Assembly (NCBI GenBank): GCA_025352665.1
Contig: JANXSM010000164.1
Location: 1 to 38,057 of the forward strand
Length of the DNA stretch: 38,057 nucleotides
DNA from: Rhodospirillales bacterium
GTDB taxonomy: Bacteria; Pseudomonadota; Alphaproteobacteria; Acetobacterales; Acetobacteraceae
Direction: 5' to 3'
Position 1 is the stretch's first letter, and each line of letters starts with the position of its first letter. Of the stretch, positions 24,769-33,449 are shown piece by piece. The position numbers and the translations under genes are program-made. The notes beneath the pieces are model-generated. The model was not told where the DNA came from, did no database searches, and saw only the letters and a list, made by a program, of their open reading frames with translations.

Positions 24769-25136
24769 GCCGGTTCGGCCGCGCCATCGGCGGCAGCATC
24801 ATCGCCACGCATCCGATCCTGCCGGCGCAGGATCTGGATGTGACGGAGACGTTCTATGGCCAGCTCGGCTTCAGCTCTCAAGGGCGCTGGGGCAGCTATA
24901 TGATCCTGCGGCGCGAGGCGATCGAGCTGCATTTCCAAATGAACCCGGATCGCAAACTCGCAGAAAGCAGCAGCTGCTACCTGCGCACCAACGATGCCGA
25001 CGAACTCCATGCGGCGTTCGGCCAACCTGCGGGCGGCAAGGTCACGCCCCCCGAGGATCGCGCCTGGGGCATGCGCGAGTTTTACGTGATGGACCCCAAC
25101 GGCAATCTGCTGCGGATCGGACAGTTGATCGGATAA
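24765..25136 (+). CDS. VOC-superfamily (glyoxalase/bleomycin resistance) protein
   Basis: This 123-residue protein of paired beta-alpha-beta-beta-beta modules includes ATHPILPAQDLDVTETFYGQ at the N-terminus, MILRREAIELHFQMN in the first module and the characteristic ending GMREFYVMDPNGNLLRIGQL with the metal-ligand Glu/His region. The size fits bleomycin-resistance or glyoxalase-like proteins. The ATG overlaps the stop of the ThDP gene (ATGA), so it is translated with it and may process or protect against a reactive product. It meets the convergent serine-hydrolase gene with no gap (stops at 25136 and 25137). Confidence 0.83.
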   Translation: MSRFGRAIGGSIIATHPILPAQDLDVTETFYGQLGFSSQGRWGSYMILRREAIELHFQMNPDRKLAESSSCYLRTNDADELHAAFGQPAGGKVTPPEDRAWGMREFYVMDPNGNLLRIGQLIG

Positions 25137-26288
25137 CTACCCGAGCGATCGATAAACGGCGGTCTCGTAGTCGGCGAAGGCTTTGCGGGCACCGGGGTCG
25201 CCGAACGGAAGCAAGCCCGTGATGAACACGCCGCACACATCGCGTGTGCGGTCGATCCAGTAGTAGCAGTTGGACAGGCCAGCCCAGGACAGACTGTTGG
25301 CAGACCGGCCCTGCGGCGTGGGCTGGGTGTTGAGCATGAACCCCAGTGTCCATTTCAACCGCTGTTCTGGGTGGAAGTCGACGTTTGCGGAGATGTTGGG
25401 AGCTGCGCTGAGCATGGGCGTTACGTCGAGTTCGCCGATCTGGTTGGTGGTCAGTGCCTCGAACATGTCAGGGCCGAGCAAGGCTTTGTCGCCGGTGAGA
25501 ATGGCGCGCAGGAATTTGATATAGTCGTTTGCGGTGCTGTAAAGGCCGCCGCCTCCAAGCAGGAAGGGTGGTTGGTCTGGAAGCGACCAGGGAATGCGGG
25601 TGAACACGCCGTCGTCGTCATGCTGGTGCATGACGATGCGCCGGTCCTGGTGGGCTTTGTTGAGCAGAAACATCGTGTCGGACATGCCGAGCGGTTCGAA
25701 AATGGTCTCGCGCAGATGGTCTGACAGCGATTGGCCGGTCACCACCTCGATGGCGCGGCCGACAATGTCGATGTTGATGCCGTAGTTCCAGCGCGTGCCG
25801 GGGTCGAACAACAGCGGCAGCTGGCGCAGATCTTCGAGCGATTTCGGAATGCGCGGCAACCCGAGATGTGTGCGCAGATGCCAGATGGCCGGGTTCCAGG
25901 TGTCGTAGCCGTAGCCGGCGGTGTGGCTGAGCAACTGGCGCAGCGTGATCTCAGAGGGTGCCGGGTGCATAATCGGTGCGCCGTCGGTTCCGAACCGGTC
26001 GAGCACCATGGGCGCGGTCAATTCTGGCAGCTCGTCGCAGATCGTGTCGTCGAGCGAAAGCAAGTCTTGCTCCACCAGGCGCAAGGCGGCGACCGAGGTG
26101 ATGGCCTTGGTCATGGACGCAATCCAGCCCACGCTGTCGATGGTCATGGCGGCATCCACTTTCGGATCTCGCAATCCGAAGGCGGCCGCATGGATCGGCC
26201 CCTTGCTGGTGGCAGCCATGGCGGCGACGCCGACGAGGGTAGCTGTTTCCACGGCCTGCCGGAGCGGATGGTCGAGACTATCCGTCAT
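25137..26288 (-). CDS. class C beta-lactamase-fold serine hydrolase
   Basis: A 383-residue penicillin-binding-protein-fold hydrolase of the family VIII esterase/beta-lactamase class C group. S58 and K61 form SxxK in GWIASMTKAITSVAALRLVE. QLLSHTAGYGYDTW and the tyrosine motif RWNYGINIDIVG follow, and LGGGGLYSTANDYIKFLRA near 250-270 is typical. No signal peptide is seen, which argues for a cytoplasmic esterase or peptidase rather than a beta-lactamase. It lies 82 bp downstream of the second gamma-glutamyltransferase gene on the same strand, so the two are probably co-transcribed. Confidence 0.87.
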   Translation of the reverse strand: MTDSLDHPLRQAVETATLVGVAAMAATSKGPIHAAAFGLRDPKVDAAMTIDSVGWIASMTKAITSVAALRLVEQDLLSLDDTICDELPELTAPMVLDRFGTDGAPIMHPAPSEITLRQLLSHTAGYGYDTWNPAIWHLRTHLGLPRIPKSLEDLRQLPLLFDPGTRWNYGINIDIVGRAIEVVTGQSLSDHLRETIFEPLGMSDTMFLLNKAHQDRRIVMHQHDDDGVFTRIPWSLPDQPPFLLGGGGLYSTANDYIKFLRAILTGDKALLGPDMFEALTTNQIGELDVTPMLSAAPNISANVDFHPEQRLKWTLGFMLNTQPTPQGRSANSLSWAGLSNCYYWIDRTRDVCGVFITGLLPFGDPGARKAFADYETAVYRSLG

Positions 26289-26370
26289 CGTTCTCTCCCG
26301 AGTGAACCGTCCCCGCTTGCAACGGTTGGGTCTTCAACGGGCATCGTGGCCTCCGGATCCCAAACCGCGG

Positions 26371-28146
26371 TCATCTCCCGATCGCGTAGCCTTGCATGCC
26401 ACGCGGATTGGCGCCGGCGAACATCTGGCCATCTGGCTCGATGCGCGCGGCGGAGATGCGGCCTTCGGTCCAATCGCCGCCAAGCTCGGCCTTGTGGCCG
26501 CGGGCGAGCAGCGCGTTCAGCGTCTCCTGCGTGTAGCGACCTTCCAGCACCAGCTTGCCCGGCCGTGCCACGCGCGGCCAGAAGCTGCTCGGCCAATGCT
26601 CGCTGTGGAAGTTAGGCGCGTCAATCGACTGCTGGATGGCGAGGTTGTAGTGCACCATGCGCAGGAACATCACCGGCTGCCACTGGTCCTGCTGGTCGCC
26701 GCCGGGGGTGCCGAAAGTCATCCAAGGGGTTCCGCCACGCAGTGCCATGCTCGGCGACAGCGTCGTGCGCGGGCGCTTGCGCGGCCCCACCGAATTGGGA
26801 TGTCCGGCCTTGGTCCAAAACATCTGGCCGCGAGTGGACAGCGGAAAACCCAGACCGGGCACGACCGGGGAGGATTGCAGCCAGCCGCCCGATGGCGTGG
26901 CACTGACCATGTTGCCCCAGCGATCGATGACGTCGACATGGCAGGTGTCGCCGCCGGTGGCACCCAGGCGCGAGACGGTTGGCTCGCCGGCGCCGGGCCC
27001 GCCCAGCATGGCAGCGCGCAGATGGGCTTCCTGGTCGACCTGTGCGTCGAAGCCTGCAATCCGGCCCGGTCGCAGGTCCATTGAGGCGGTCTCGGTGACG
27101 AGCTTGCGACGCTCGTCGTTATAGGCGTCCGACAGCAAGGTTTCGATCGGCACTTGCGCGAAATCCGGGTCGCCATAGTAAGCCTCGCGGTCGGCGAACG
27201 CGAGCTTGAGGCATTCAACGATTGTGTGGACGAAGTCCGGCCCGACTGGATCCATGTCGTCGAGGTTGAAGCCCTTGAGCAATGCGAGGGTTTGCAGGAA
27301 GGCCGGTCCCTGGCTCCAGGTGCCGCATTTCAGCACCGTGTGGCCGTGGTATTCGACCGATATTGGCGCCTCCACCGGAGCTGACCAGCGCGCCATGTCC
27401 GCGCCGGTCAGAAGGCCGCGATGCTTGCGGCCGGAGACGTCCATCATCTCGTTGTCACGATAGAACCGGTCGATCGCCTCAGCGGCGAAGCCACGGTAAA
27501 ACGCGTTGCGGGCGGCATCGATCCGTGCTTCGCGGGTGCTGCCGACGGCTTCGCTGAGCAGTTTTTCCCAGAAATCGGCCAGCGCTGGGCGAGCGAACAA
27601 GCCTGCGGCCTGCGGGGCGCGGCCATTGAGCAGCCACACTGCGGCACTGGTCGGCCATTCCTGCTCGAACAGCGGGCGCATGGTCTCGATAGCGGCGGGG
27701 ATGCGCGGCACCAAGTGCATGCCGTGGCGGGCATAGCCAATGGCGTATTCCAGCACGTCTGTCAGTTCCCAGGTGCCCCAGTCGCGCAACATGGTTGCCC
27801 AGGCGTCGAACGCGCCAGGCACCACGGCGGGCAGCAAGCCGGTGCCGGGCACCAGATCGAGCCCGAGGTCTGCGAATTTTTTCGGCGTTGCGGCATCTGG
27901 CGCGACACCTTGGCCGCAGATCACGCTTTGCTTGCCGGTCTTGGCATCGTGAATGATGATCGGCACGTCGCCGCCAGGACCATTCAGGTGCGGTTCTGCG
28001 ACATTGAGCACAAACCCCGCGGCCACGGCGGCGTCGAAGGCATTGCCGCCTCGCTCCAGCACGGCCATACCCACGGCGCTTGCGGCCCAATGGGTGGTGG
28101 CGACGACGCCGAAGGTGGCGGCGATTTCGGGCCGTGTGGTGAACAT
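26371..28146 (-). CDS. gamma-glutamyltransferase family protein (second copy)
   Basis: The product is a 591-residue Ntn-hydrolase. The start at ATG 28146 is supported by GGAG 6 bases upstream; an open extension to 28302 overlaps the divergent gene and is not credible. MAVLERGGNAFDAAVAAGFV and VAEPHLNGPGGDVP are the N-terminal family signatures. The nucleophile is T401 in GGDTCHVDVIDRWGNMVSA, and PSGGWLQSSPVVPGLGFPL follows in the small subunit. It is only distantly like the copy at 16446-18032 and belongs to a different subgroup, as judged by eye. No signal peptide is present. It is divergent from phnN across 67 bp. Confidence 0.88.
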   Translation of the reverse strand: MFTTRPEIAATFGVVATTHWAASAVGMAVLERGGNAFDAAVAAGFVLNVAEPHLNGPGGDVPIIIHDAKTGKQSVICGQGVAPDAATPKKFADLGLDLVPGTGLLPAVVPGAFDAWATMLRDWGTWELTDVLEYAIGYARHGMHLVPRIPAAIETMRPLFEQEWPTSAAVWLLNGRAPQAAGLFARPALADFWEKLLSEAVGSTREARIDAARNAFYRGFAAEAIDRFYRDNEMMDVSGRKHRGLLTGADMARWSAPVEAPISVEYHGHTVLKCGTWSQGPAFLQTLALLKGFNLDDMDPVGPDFVHTIVECLKLAFADREAYYGDPDFAQVPIETLLSDAYNDERRKLVTETASMDLRPGRIAGFDAQVDQEAHLRAAMLGGPGAGEPTVSRLGATGGDTCHVDVIDRWGNMVSATPSGGWLQSSPVVPGLGFPLSTRGQMFWTKAGHPNSVGPRKRPRTTLSPSMALRGGTPWMTFGTPGGDQQDQWQPVMFLRMVHYNLAIQQSIDAPNFHSEHWPSSFWPRVARPGKLVLEGRYTQETLNALLARGHKAELGGDWTEGRISAARIEPDGQMFAGANPRGMQGYAIGR

Positions 28147-28213
28147 GGGGAGCTCCGTGTTTGATGCGGGGAAACTAGCGTCTTGCGGGCCGGTGTCAAA
28201 AACGGAGGGTGGT

Positions 28214-28759
28214 ATGCTGATTCTCGTGGTGGGTCCGTCCGGCGCCGGCAAGGACACGTTGTTGCTGGCCGCGCGCGCGCAGTTGCCGGTCGATGCCCCC
28301 ATTCGGTTTGCGGTGCGCGAGGTGACGCGGCCGGAAACGCCCGGTGGCGAGCAGCACGTGCCGATCGATTTCCCAACCTTCGTCGCGCGGCGTGAGAGCG
28401 GCGCCTACGCGCTGTGGTGGGAGGCGCATGGTCTGTCCTATGGCATAGCCGCCGATATCGCGGATGATCTCGCAAAAGGTGTGACGGTGGTGGCGAGCGT
28501 GTCTCGCGCCGTCATCGAGCAAGCGGCCGCAAAATTCCCGGTGCGCGTGGTGGAGATCACCGCCCCGATCGAAGTGCTCGCCGCAAGGCTTGCCGCCCGC
28601 GGCCGGGAGAGCGAGGCGGATGTCACCAAGCGCCTGCAGCGCAGCGTGCCGCTTCCGGACGGGATGGAGGTAGTGACTGTGATGAACGACGCAACGGTGG
28701 AGGAGGGGGCTACGGCTTTGCTGGAAGCGTTTGGGCTGCGGGCGAAACCATCAGCGTGA
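28214..28759 (+). CDS. phnN: ribose 1,5-bisphosphokinase
   Basis: The 182-residue P-loop kinase phosphorylates ribose 1,5-bisphosphate to PRPP, the last step in recycling the ribose from C-P lyase. It opens MLILVVGPSGAGKDTLLLAA with Walker A at 7-14, and REVTRPETPGGEQHVPID is the PhnN/guanylate-kinase-like nucleotide loop. The region ALWWEAHGLSYGIAADI and the ending MEVVTVMNDATVEEGATALL fit PhnN. GGAGG at 28204-28208 sits 5 bases before the ATG. It lies 1.1 kb from the rest of the phn operon and faces it, so it needs its own promoter in the 67-bp gap shared with the second gamma-glutamyltransferase gene. Confidence 0.92.
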   Translation: MLILVVGPSGAGKDTLLLAARAQLPVDAPIRFAVREVTRPETPGGEQHVPIDFPTFVARRESGAYALWWEAHGLSYGIAADIADDLAKGVTVVASVSRAVIEQAAAKFPVRVVEITAPIEVLAARLAARGRESEADVTKRLQRSVPLPDGMEVVTVMNDATVEEGATALLEAFGLRAKPSA

Positions 28760-28997
28760 AGTGCAGGATGTGGTGCTGCCCGCCGTGGTCGAGTTCATCG
28801 AGGGTGACGGCGTCTTCGCCGCTGAAGCCTGACGTCGGCACGTAATTGACGAGCAGGCCCGCGACCAGCAGCTGATTGCATAGGCACATTGGTGAGTGCT
28901 GCGGGGAGGCTGGATTGACCTGGCGACTTTCGATCGAGGCTGCGCTGTGTTTGGGCGGCACGGTCACCACGAGCTGGGGGCGTCCTGGGCGATGCAA
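28710..28997 (-). pseudogene. remnant of a small secreted beta-sandwich-like protein
   Basis: The frame encodes PQLVVTVPPKHSAASIESR, then a Cys-containing stretch and VNYVPTSGFSGEDAVTLDEL with HHILHFTLMVS. This is the layout of small alphaproteobacterial extracytoplasmic proteins that end '...YTPAxGFxGxDxVTv'. It has only a TTG start and no ribosome site. In a neighbouring frame just upstream (about 29060-28985) lies a signal-peptide-like MSALAGFSNVALNCIAQDA. Joining the two needs one frameshift near 28980, so the gene is probably broken. Its end overlaps the convergent phnN end by 50 bases. Function unknown. The rest of the gap to 29289 shows no convincing gene. Confidence 0.4.
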
Positions 28998-29289
28998 TTG
29001 AGTGCCACGTTTGAAAACCCGGCGAGGGCCGACATTGCCGTGTTTGAGACCTGCCGCACCACCTACTGAACCGATAGCGGTGTCGCCAGTTTGGGCGAAG
29101 GGGCTGATCGGGGTGACGCCGCGGGTCCGGGTGCCGCCGCCGGGTGGGACGACAGGCCGCGCGTGGTCAAGTCAAAGGGCATCGCGGGTGTGGTGGAGTG
29201 CCAAAGCGATGCCTGTTCCTCAGCTGGTATCCTTGAATGACGTGAGCCGACCGCAGGTCCAGGGCAGAGGGGGGCCGATGGTTGTTGCG
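28998..29289. other. intergenic stretch downstream of the phn operon
   Basis: This 292-base stretch has only short or antisense frames. It lies at the 3' end of the minus-strand phn operon, and I see no strong hairpin with a T-run that would serve as its terminator. Confidence 0.4.
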
Positions 29290-29961
29290 TTATCCCCGCA
29301 ACGGCAGCCGCTCCGCCAGGGTGAAGGGCTTGCCTTCGGCGGGCTGGACGAACAGGCAGATATCGACCACCTGGCGAGGCGCGCGCAGCGTGTCCAGGAA
29401 CACTGCCTCGGCCGCGGGGCGATATATGACGTGTTCGGCCAGGCTCAGCCGGCGAGTCAGCGTCATGTGGAAGAACCAAGTTTCGAACACATAGGGATAC
29501 CCCCAACGCACCAGCATGGCATCTTGCAAAGGTGTGAGCTTGGCACGGCGACGGCGGGCGAGTTCCGTTTCGGTCGATGGCGCCCGCAGATGGTCAAGGC
29601 CGCTAATGCAGGCGTCGCTGAGTTCTTGCAGGGGCGCGCTGGGCTCCGCATTGCACAAGGCGAGGAAGCCCTGCAGATCGGAGATTTCAAGGCGCGGAAG
29701 GGTGAAGGGAGACAAGGTGTCTGCAATGGCGTGCGCAGCCGTCACCACCTCGTGCCAGCCTAGGCCGGGCCGGATGCGCATGGGCGGTTTCAGCGTGGCG
29801 TGGAACCCGTAGCCGCACGCATCCGCGGTTATTTCGGCGATGTCCGGCAAGTCCGGCTGGCTGAGCGGAGCATTGATCTCAGGGTCTCGGCCAAGCCAGC
29901 CGGCGCCGAGGCGCCAAAGTGGGTCGTCCAGGCTTGGCGCGTAATAGACGGCGACGCGCAT
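29290..29961 (-). CDS. DUF1045 2H-phosphoesterase of phosphonate metabolism
   Basis: This 223-residue protein of the 2H phosphoesterase superfamily has both HxT motifs: H54-A-T56 in YGFHATLKPP and H165-M-T167 in WFFHMTLTRR. Such proteins hydrolyse cyclic phosphodiesters. In the C-P lyase pathway the ring of 5-phosphoribosyl 1,2-cyclic phosphate must be opened, the job of PhnP in E. coli. No PhnP is encoded here, so this protein is the likely stand-in (inference). The ATG overlaps the phnM stop (TGATG), making it the last gene of the operon. The start is supported by that overlap and by the family's usual opening RVAVYYAPS. Confidence 0.88.
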   Translation of the reverse strand: MRVAVYYAPSLDDPLWRLGAGWLGRDPEINAPLSQPDLPDIAEITADACGYGFHATLKPPMRIRPGLGWHEVVTAAHAIADTLSPFTLPRLEISDLQGFLALCNAEPSAPLQELSDACISGLDHLRAPSTETELARRRRAKLTPLQDAMLVRWGYPYVFETWFFHMTLTRRLSLAEHVIYRPAAEAVFLDTLRAPRQVVDICLFVQPAEGKPFTLAERLPLRG

Positions 29962-31097
29962 CAGGCGACGCGGGCGCCGACGCGCCAGGTCTGGCGCACC
30001 ACTGGCTGGCCCTCGAACAGGCTGACCTGGATGAAATCGGCGCGCAGGCCGGCTTCCAGGCGGCCGCGATCGGGCAGGCGCGCCATTTCCGCGGGGTTGG
30101 CCGTGATCATGGCCACCGCCTTGGGCAAAGTGATGTTGCAAAGCGCCACTGACATGAACGCCGCTTCCACCAATGCGGCCGGCACGTAGTCCGACGCATA
30201 GGTGTTGACCAACCCCTCGCGCACCATGTCGGCCGCCGAAACATTGCCCGAATGCGAGCCGCCACGGACCACGTTGGGCGCACCAGCGATCACCTTCATG
30301 CCGCTCGCATGGGCGGCCCTGGCGGCGGCGATGCGGACCGGAAACTCACTGATCATGATGCCGTCGGCGACGTTTTCGGCGATGTTCTCGACAGTTTGGT
30401 CATCGTGGCTGGCAAGCGACACGCCGAGATGCCTGACGCGCTCCAACAGGCGCTCGCGGTTTGGCCTGCGGTAGTTTTCCCGCTGGGCCGTTAGTGTTTC
30501 GATGCGCGCGTCGATTTGTGCGTCGGTGTGGCCGCCCTTGCGGCGGATCATGCGGTAGAAATCCATGTCGGCGTATTGGCCCACACCAGGCGAGTGATCC
30601 ATGAAGCTGATCATGCGCACGCGAGGATGATCCGCCACGGGGTCGACCAGATCCAGCACGTCGGTCGCCGGCATTTCGCAGCGCAGGTGCAGAAAATGCT
30701 CGCTTTTCATAAGGCCGGTATCAGCCAGCGCGTCGATGTCGCGCATGCCATCGCGGAAAGTCTTGATACGCTCGACATCGAAGCCAAGATCTCCGAGGCA
30801 CAGCGCGTCTAGCACGGTGGTGACACCGGCAGCCGCAGTCTGCGCATCGTGGCTGAGAAAGGCCGAGCGCGATGGCCAGCGCGCGTTGGAGCGCGGCTGC
30901 ACCTGGCGTTCCAGATTATCTGTGTGCACGTCGACCACGCCAGGCATCAGATAGGCACCGTCCATATCGATGGCGCCAGGAGCATGGGAGATCTGGTCGC
31001 TGATTTCAGCGATCACGCCGTCACGTATCACCAGCGTGCCACGCTGGAGCGTGTCGGGCAGGATCAGGAGGGCGTTGGTGAAGATCGTCTCGGTCAT
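29961..31097 (-). CDS. phnM: ribose 1-methylphosphonate 5-triphosphate diphosphatase (canonical copy)
   Basis: This 378-residue amidohydrolase removes diphosphate from alpha-D-ribose 1-methylphosphonate 5-triphosphate to make the monophosphate substrate of the C-P lyase. Metal-binding motifs are PGVVDVHTDNLERQVQPR (HxD), MISFMDHSPGVGQYAD, and SLASHDDQTVENIAE. The ending GAPNVVRGGSHSGNVSA and YASDYVPAALVEAAF is typical of PhnM. The start at ATG 31097 gives an ATGA overlap with phnL and fits the family N-terminus. Compare with the second PhnM-like protein at 36406. Confidence 0.94.
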   Translation of the reverse strand: MTETIFTNALLILPDTLQRGTLVIRDGVIAEISDQISHAPGAIDMDGAYLMPGVVDVHTDNLERQVQPRSNARWPSRSAFLSHDAQTAAAGVTTVLDALCLGDLGFDVERIKTFRDGMRDIDALADTGLMKSEHFLHLRCEMPATDVLDLVDPVADHPRVRMISFMDHSPGVGQYADMDFYRMIRRKGGHTDAQIDARIETLTAQRENYRRPNRERLLERVRHLGVSLASHDDQTVENIAENVADGIMISEFPVRIAAARAAHASGMKVIAGAPNVVRGGSHSGNVSAADMVREGLVNTYASDYVPAALVEAAFMSVALCNITLPKAVAMITANPAEMARLPDRGRLEAGLRADFIQVSLFEGQPVVRQTWRVGARVA

Positions 31098-31822
31098 GCG
31101 GCATCCTGCAAAGGCATTACGGCGAATTGGCGATCGGCGACGGCGTCGCGCACTTGGGTGTCGTGGAAAATGCCGACGATGGCGATGCCGGCTTGCTTGG
31201 CTTCCAAGATCATGGCGATGACGATGTCTCGGCGGGCGTTGTCCAGGCTTGCGGTCGGTTCGTCCAGCAGCAAGATCGGATGACCCCCAATAAAACCACG
31301 GGCAAGGTTGATACGCTGCTGCTCCCCACCGGAAAAAGTGGCGGGCGGAAGATTGTGCAACCGTGCTGGGATATGCAGGCGCAACAGCAGTTCCACGGCA
31401 CCGGCGCGCGCAGCCTCGGGGGTGAGGCCGATGGCGGCCTGGGCGACGATATCGACAGCGGCCACGCGCGGCACGACGCGCAGGAACTGGCTGACGTAGC
31501 CAAGAGTTTTCACGCGTAATCGCACCACTTCGCGGGGTTGTGCGGTGGCGATGTCGACCATTTCGCCCTCGTGGCGCACCAGGATCGCGCCAGAGCCTGC
31601 GCGATAGTTGCCGTACAGGCTGCGCAGTAAGGTGGTTTTGCCAGCGCCGGAGGGCCCAACGAGTGCGACGCATTCGCCAGCCGACACATGCATGCTGGCG
31701 TCAGAAAGCACGGGGATGCGAACGCCGCCTTGCAAATGCAGCAGGAACTGTTTCGAGAGATTTCGCGCCTCTAACATCGTGACCTGGCTTGCCAGGTTGC
31801 GGTCTTGATGATGCGTGTTCAT
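31094..31822 (-). CDS. phnL: C-P lyase accessory ATP-binding protein PhnL
   Basis: The 242-residue ABC-type ATPase belongs with PhnG-M; it is needed with PhnG, PhnH and PhnI for making ribose 1-methylphosphonate 5-triphosphate. Walker A is GPSGAGKTTLLRSLYGNY, the signature FSGGEQQRINLARG, Walker B ILLLDEPTASLD, and the switch His lies in GIFHDTQVRD. The first 15 residues before MLEARNLSKQFLLH are not conserved; ATG 31822 is chosen because it overlaps the phnK stop (ATGA), but ATG 31777 is possible. No membrane partner is encoded, as expected for PhnL. Confidence 0.93.
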   Translation of the reverse strand: MNTHHQDRNLASQVTMLEARNLSKQFLLHLQGGVRIPVLSDASMHVSAGECVALVGPSGAGKTTLLRSLYGNYRAGSGAILVRHEGEMVDIATAQPREVVRLRVKTLGYVSQFLRVVPRVAAVDIVAQAAIGLTPEAARAGAVELLLRLHIPARLHNLPPATFSGGEQQRINLARGFIGGHPILLLDEPTASLDNARRDIVIAMILEAKQAGIAIVGIFHDTQVRDAVADRQFAVMPLQDAA

Positions 31823-32595
31823 GCCTGCAGCACCGAACTGACCAGAAGTTGCGTGTAGGGATGCTGCGGATCGTCCAGCACCTGATCGGTGAGGCCCGTT
31901 TCCACCACCACGCCGCGCTGCATCACCATGACGCGATGGGCAAGCAATCGGGCGACAGCGAGGTCGTGGGTCACCAGGACCGCGGCGATGCCGAAGCGCG
32001 CCACCAATCCGCGGATGAGGTCAAGCAGACGGGCCTGGACGCTGACGTCGAGGCCACCGGTGGGTTCGTCCATGAACACCAGACGGGGGTGGGTGACCAA
32101 GGTGCGGGCGATCTGCAGCCGCTGCAGCATACCGCCCGAGAAAGTGCGCGGCAGGTCGTCAACGCGGTCGGCGTCGATCTCTACCTGTTCCAGCCAGCGA
32201 ATGGCCTCCGCGCGGATGTCGCCATAGTGGCGGCTGCCCTGCGCCATAAGCCGTTCGCCCACGTTGCCGCCGGCGGTGACCCCCATGCGCAGATTGTCGC
32301 GCGGGTTCTGCTGCACGAACCCCCAGTCGGAGCGATGCAGTGCCCGCAGGCTGGGCTGCGGCATGGCGTGCACGTCGGCGATCCGGCCGGCGGTGTCGCG
32401 ATACCAGACCACGCCGGACTGCGCGGCCATACGGCCCGACAGCACGTTGAGCAGCGTGGTCTTGCCGGAGCCCGACTCGCCGACGACTGCGAGCACTTCG
32501 CCTGGCCATAGGTCGGCGTCGACATTGACCAACGCCGGAATGGTCCCGAAATGCAAGTTGAGGCCGCGAGCAGACAGCAAGGTCTCGTCGCTCAT
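31819..32595 (-). CDS. phnK: C-P lyase ATP-binding protein PhnK
   Basis: The 258-residue ABC ATPase docks on PhnJ of the core complex. Walker A is GESGSGKTTLLNVLSG, the signature TFSGGMLQRLQIARTL, Walker B RLVFMDEPTGGLD, and the switch His lies in VLVTHDLAVARLL. NLHFGTIPALVNVDADLWPG precedes Walker A, and the PhnK-typical WGFVQQNPRDNLRMGVTAG segment is present. The start ATG 32595 overlaps the phnJ stop (ATGA), and the stop overlaps phnL. Confidence 0.94.
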   Translation of the reverse strand: MSDETLLSARGLNLHFGTIPALVNVDADLWPGEVLAVVGESGSGKTTLLNVLSGRMAAQSGVVWYRDTAGRIADVHAMPQPSLRALHRSDWGFVQQNPRDNLRMGVTAGGNVGERLMAQGSRHYGDIRAEAIRWLEQVEIDADRVDDLPRTFSGGMLQRLQIARTLVTHPRLVFMDEPTGGLDVSVQARLLDLIRGLVARFGIAAVLVTHDLAVARLLAHRVMVMQRGVVVETGLTDQVLDDPQHPYTQLLVSSVLQA

Positions 32596-33449
32596 GCGGC
32601 AACTCCTTCCGAACCGACATGACCGACATCCCTGTGTGTTTCACAATGATCAGTGTCGGAGCACACGAACAGCCGGCCGCCGCGATCGTCGGTGACGACT
32701 TCGTCGAGATACGAATCTGTCGCCCCGCAGAGTCCGCAGGCGTGTGGTGCGCGCGTGGTGCGGAACGGATGGTCGTCGAAGTCCAGGCTGACAACTTTGG
32801 TATAGGGCGGAATGGCGTAAATGCGCTTCTCGCGCCCCGCGCCAAACAGCTGCAGGGCTGGCATCATGTCCATTTTGGGATTGTCGAAGGCGGGGATCGG
32901 GCTGGGCGCCATCAGGTAGCGATCGTTGACCATGACCGGGTAGTCGTAACTGAGCGAGACATGGCCGAAGCGTGTGATGTCCTCATAGAGCTTCACGTGC
33001 ATCAGCCCGTATTCGGCCAGCCCATGCATGCGCGTGGTTTCGATGCGCGAGGATTCCAGACGCGACAGCGGCTCGGGCTGCGGCACCTGATAGACGATGA
33101 TCTGGTTCTCGTGCAGCTTTTGCTCGGGGATGCGGTGGCGGGTCTGGATGATCGTTGCCTCTGCCGTGCGCGTGGTGGTGGCAACGCCTGCGGTGCGGGC
33201 GAAGAAGCGGCGGATGGAGACGGCGTTGGTGGTGTCGTCCGCGCCCTGGTCGATTACCTTCAACGTATCGTTCGGGCCGAGCACGGCTGCGGTCACCTGA
33301 ATGCCGCCAGTGCCCCAGCCATATGGCAGCGGCATTTCGCGCGAGCCGAAAGGCACTTGGTGGCCGGGAATCGCGACGGCCTTGAGCAGGGCGCGGCGGA
33401 TCATCCGTTTCGTCTGTTCATCCAGATAGGCGAAGTTGTAGCCGGTCAC
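32592..33449 (-). CDS. phnJ: carbon-phosphorus lyase radical SAM enzyme PhnJ
   Basis: The 285-residue PhnJ breaks the C-P bond of ribose 1-methylphosphonate 5-phosphate by radical SAM chemistry. The four cysteines C238, C241, C263 and C269 keep the C-x2-C-x21-C-x5-C spacing of E. coli PhnJ (241/244/266/272); the first three bind the 4Fe-4S cluster and the last is the thiyl-radical cysteine. GYGWGTGGIQVTA-like sequence (PYGWGTGGIQ, residues 42-51) covers the glycyl-radical region. Translation starts at GTG 33449, overlapping the phnI stop (GTGA) and giving MTGYNFAYLDEQTKRMI; longer forms would read into phnI in another frame. Confidence 0.95.
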   Translation of the reverse strand: MTGYNFAYLDEQTKRMIRRALLKAVAIPGHQVPFGSREMPLPYGWGTGGIQVTAAVLGPNDTLKVIDQGADDTTNAVSIRRFFARTAGVATTTRTAEATIIQTRHRIPEQKLHENQIIVYQVPQPEPLSRLESSRIETTRMHGLAEYGLMHVKLYEDITRFGHVSLSYDYPVMVNDRYLMAPSPIPAFDNPKMDMMPALQLFGAGREKRIYAIPPYTKVVSLDFDDHPFRTTRAPHACGLCGATDSYLDEVVTDDRGGRLFVCSDTDHCETHRDVGHVGSEGVAA

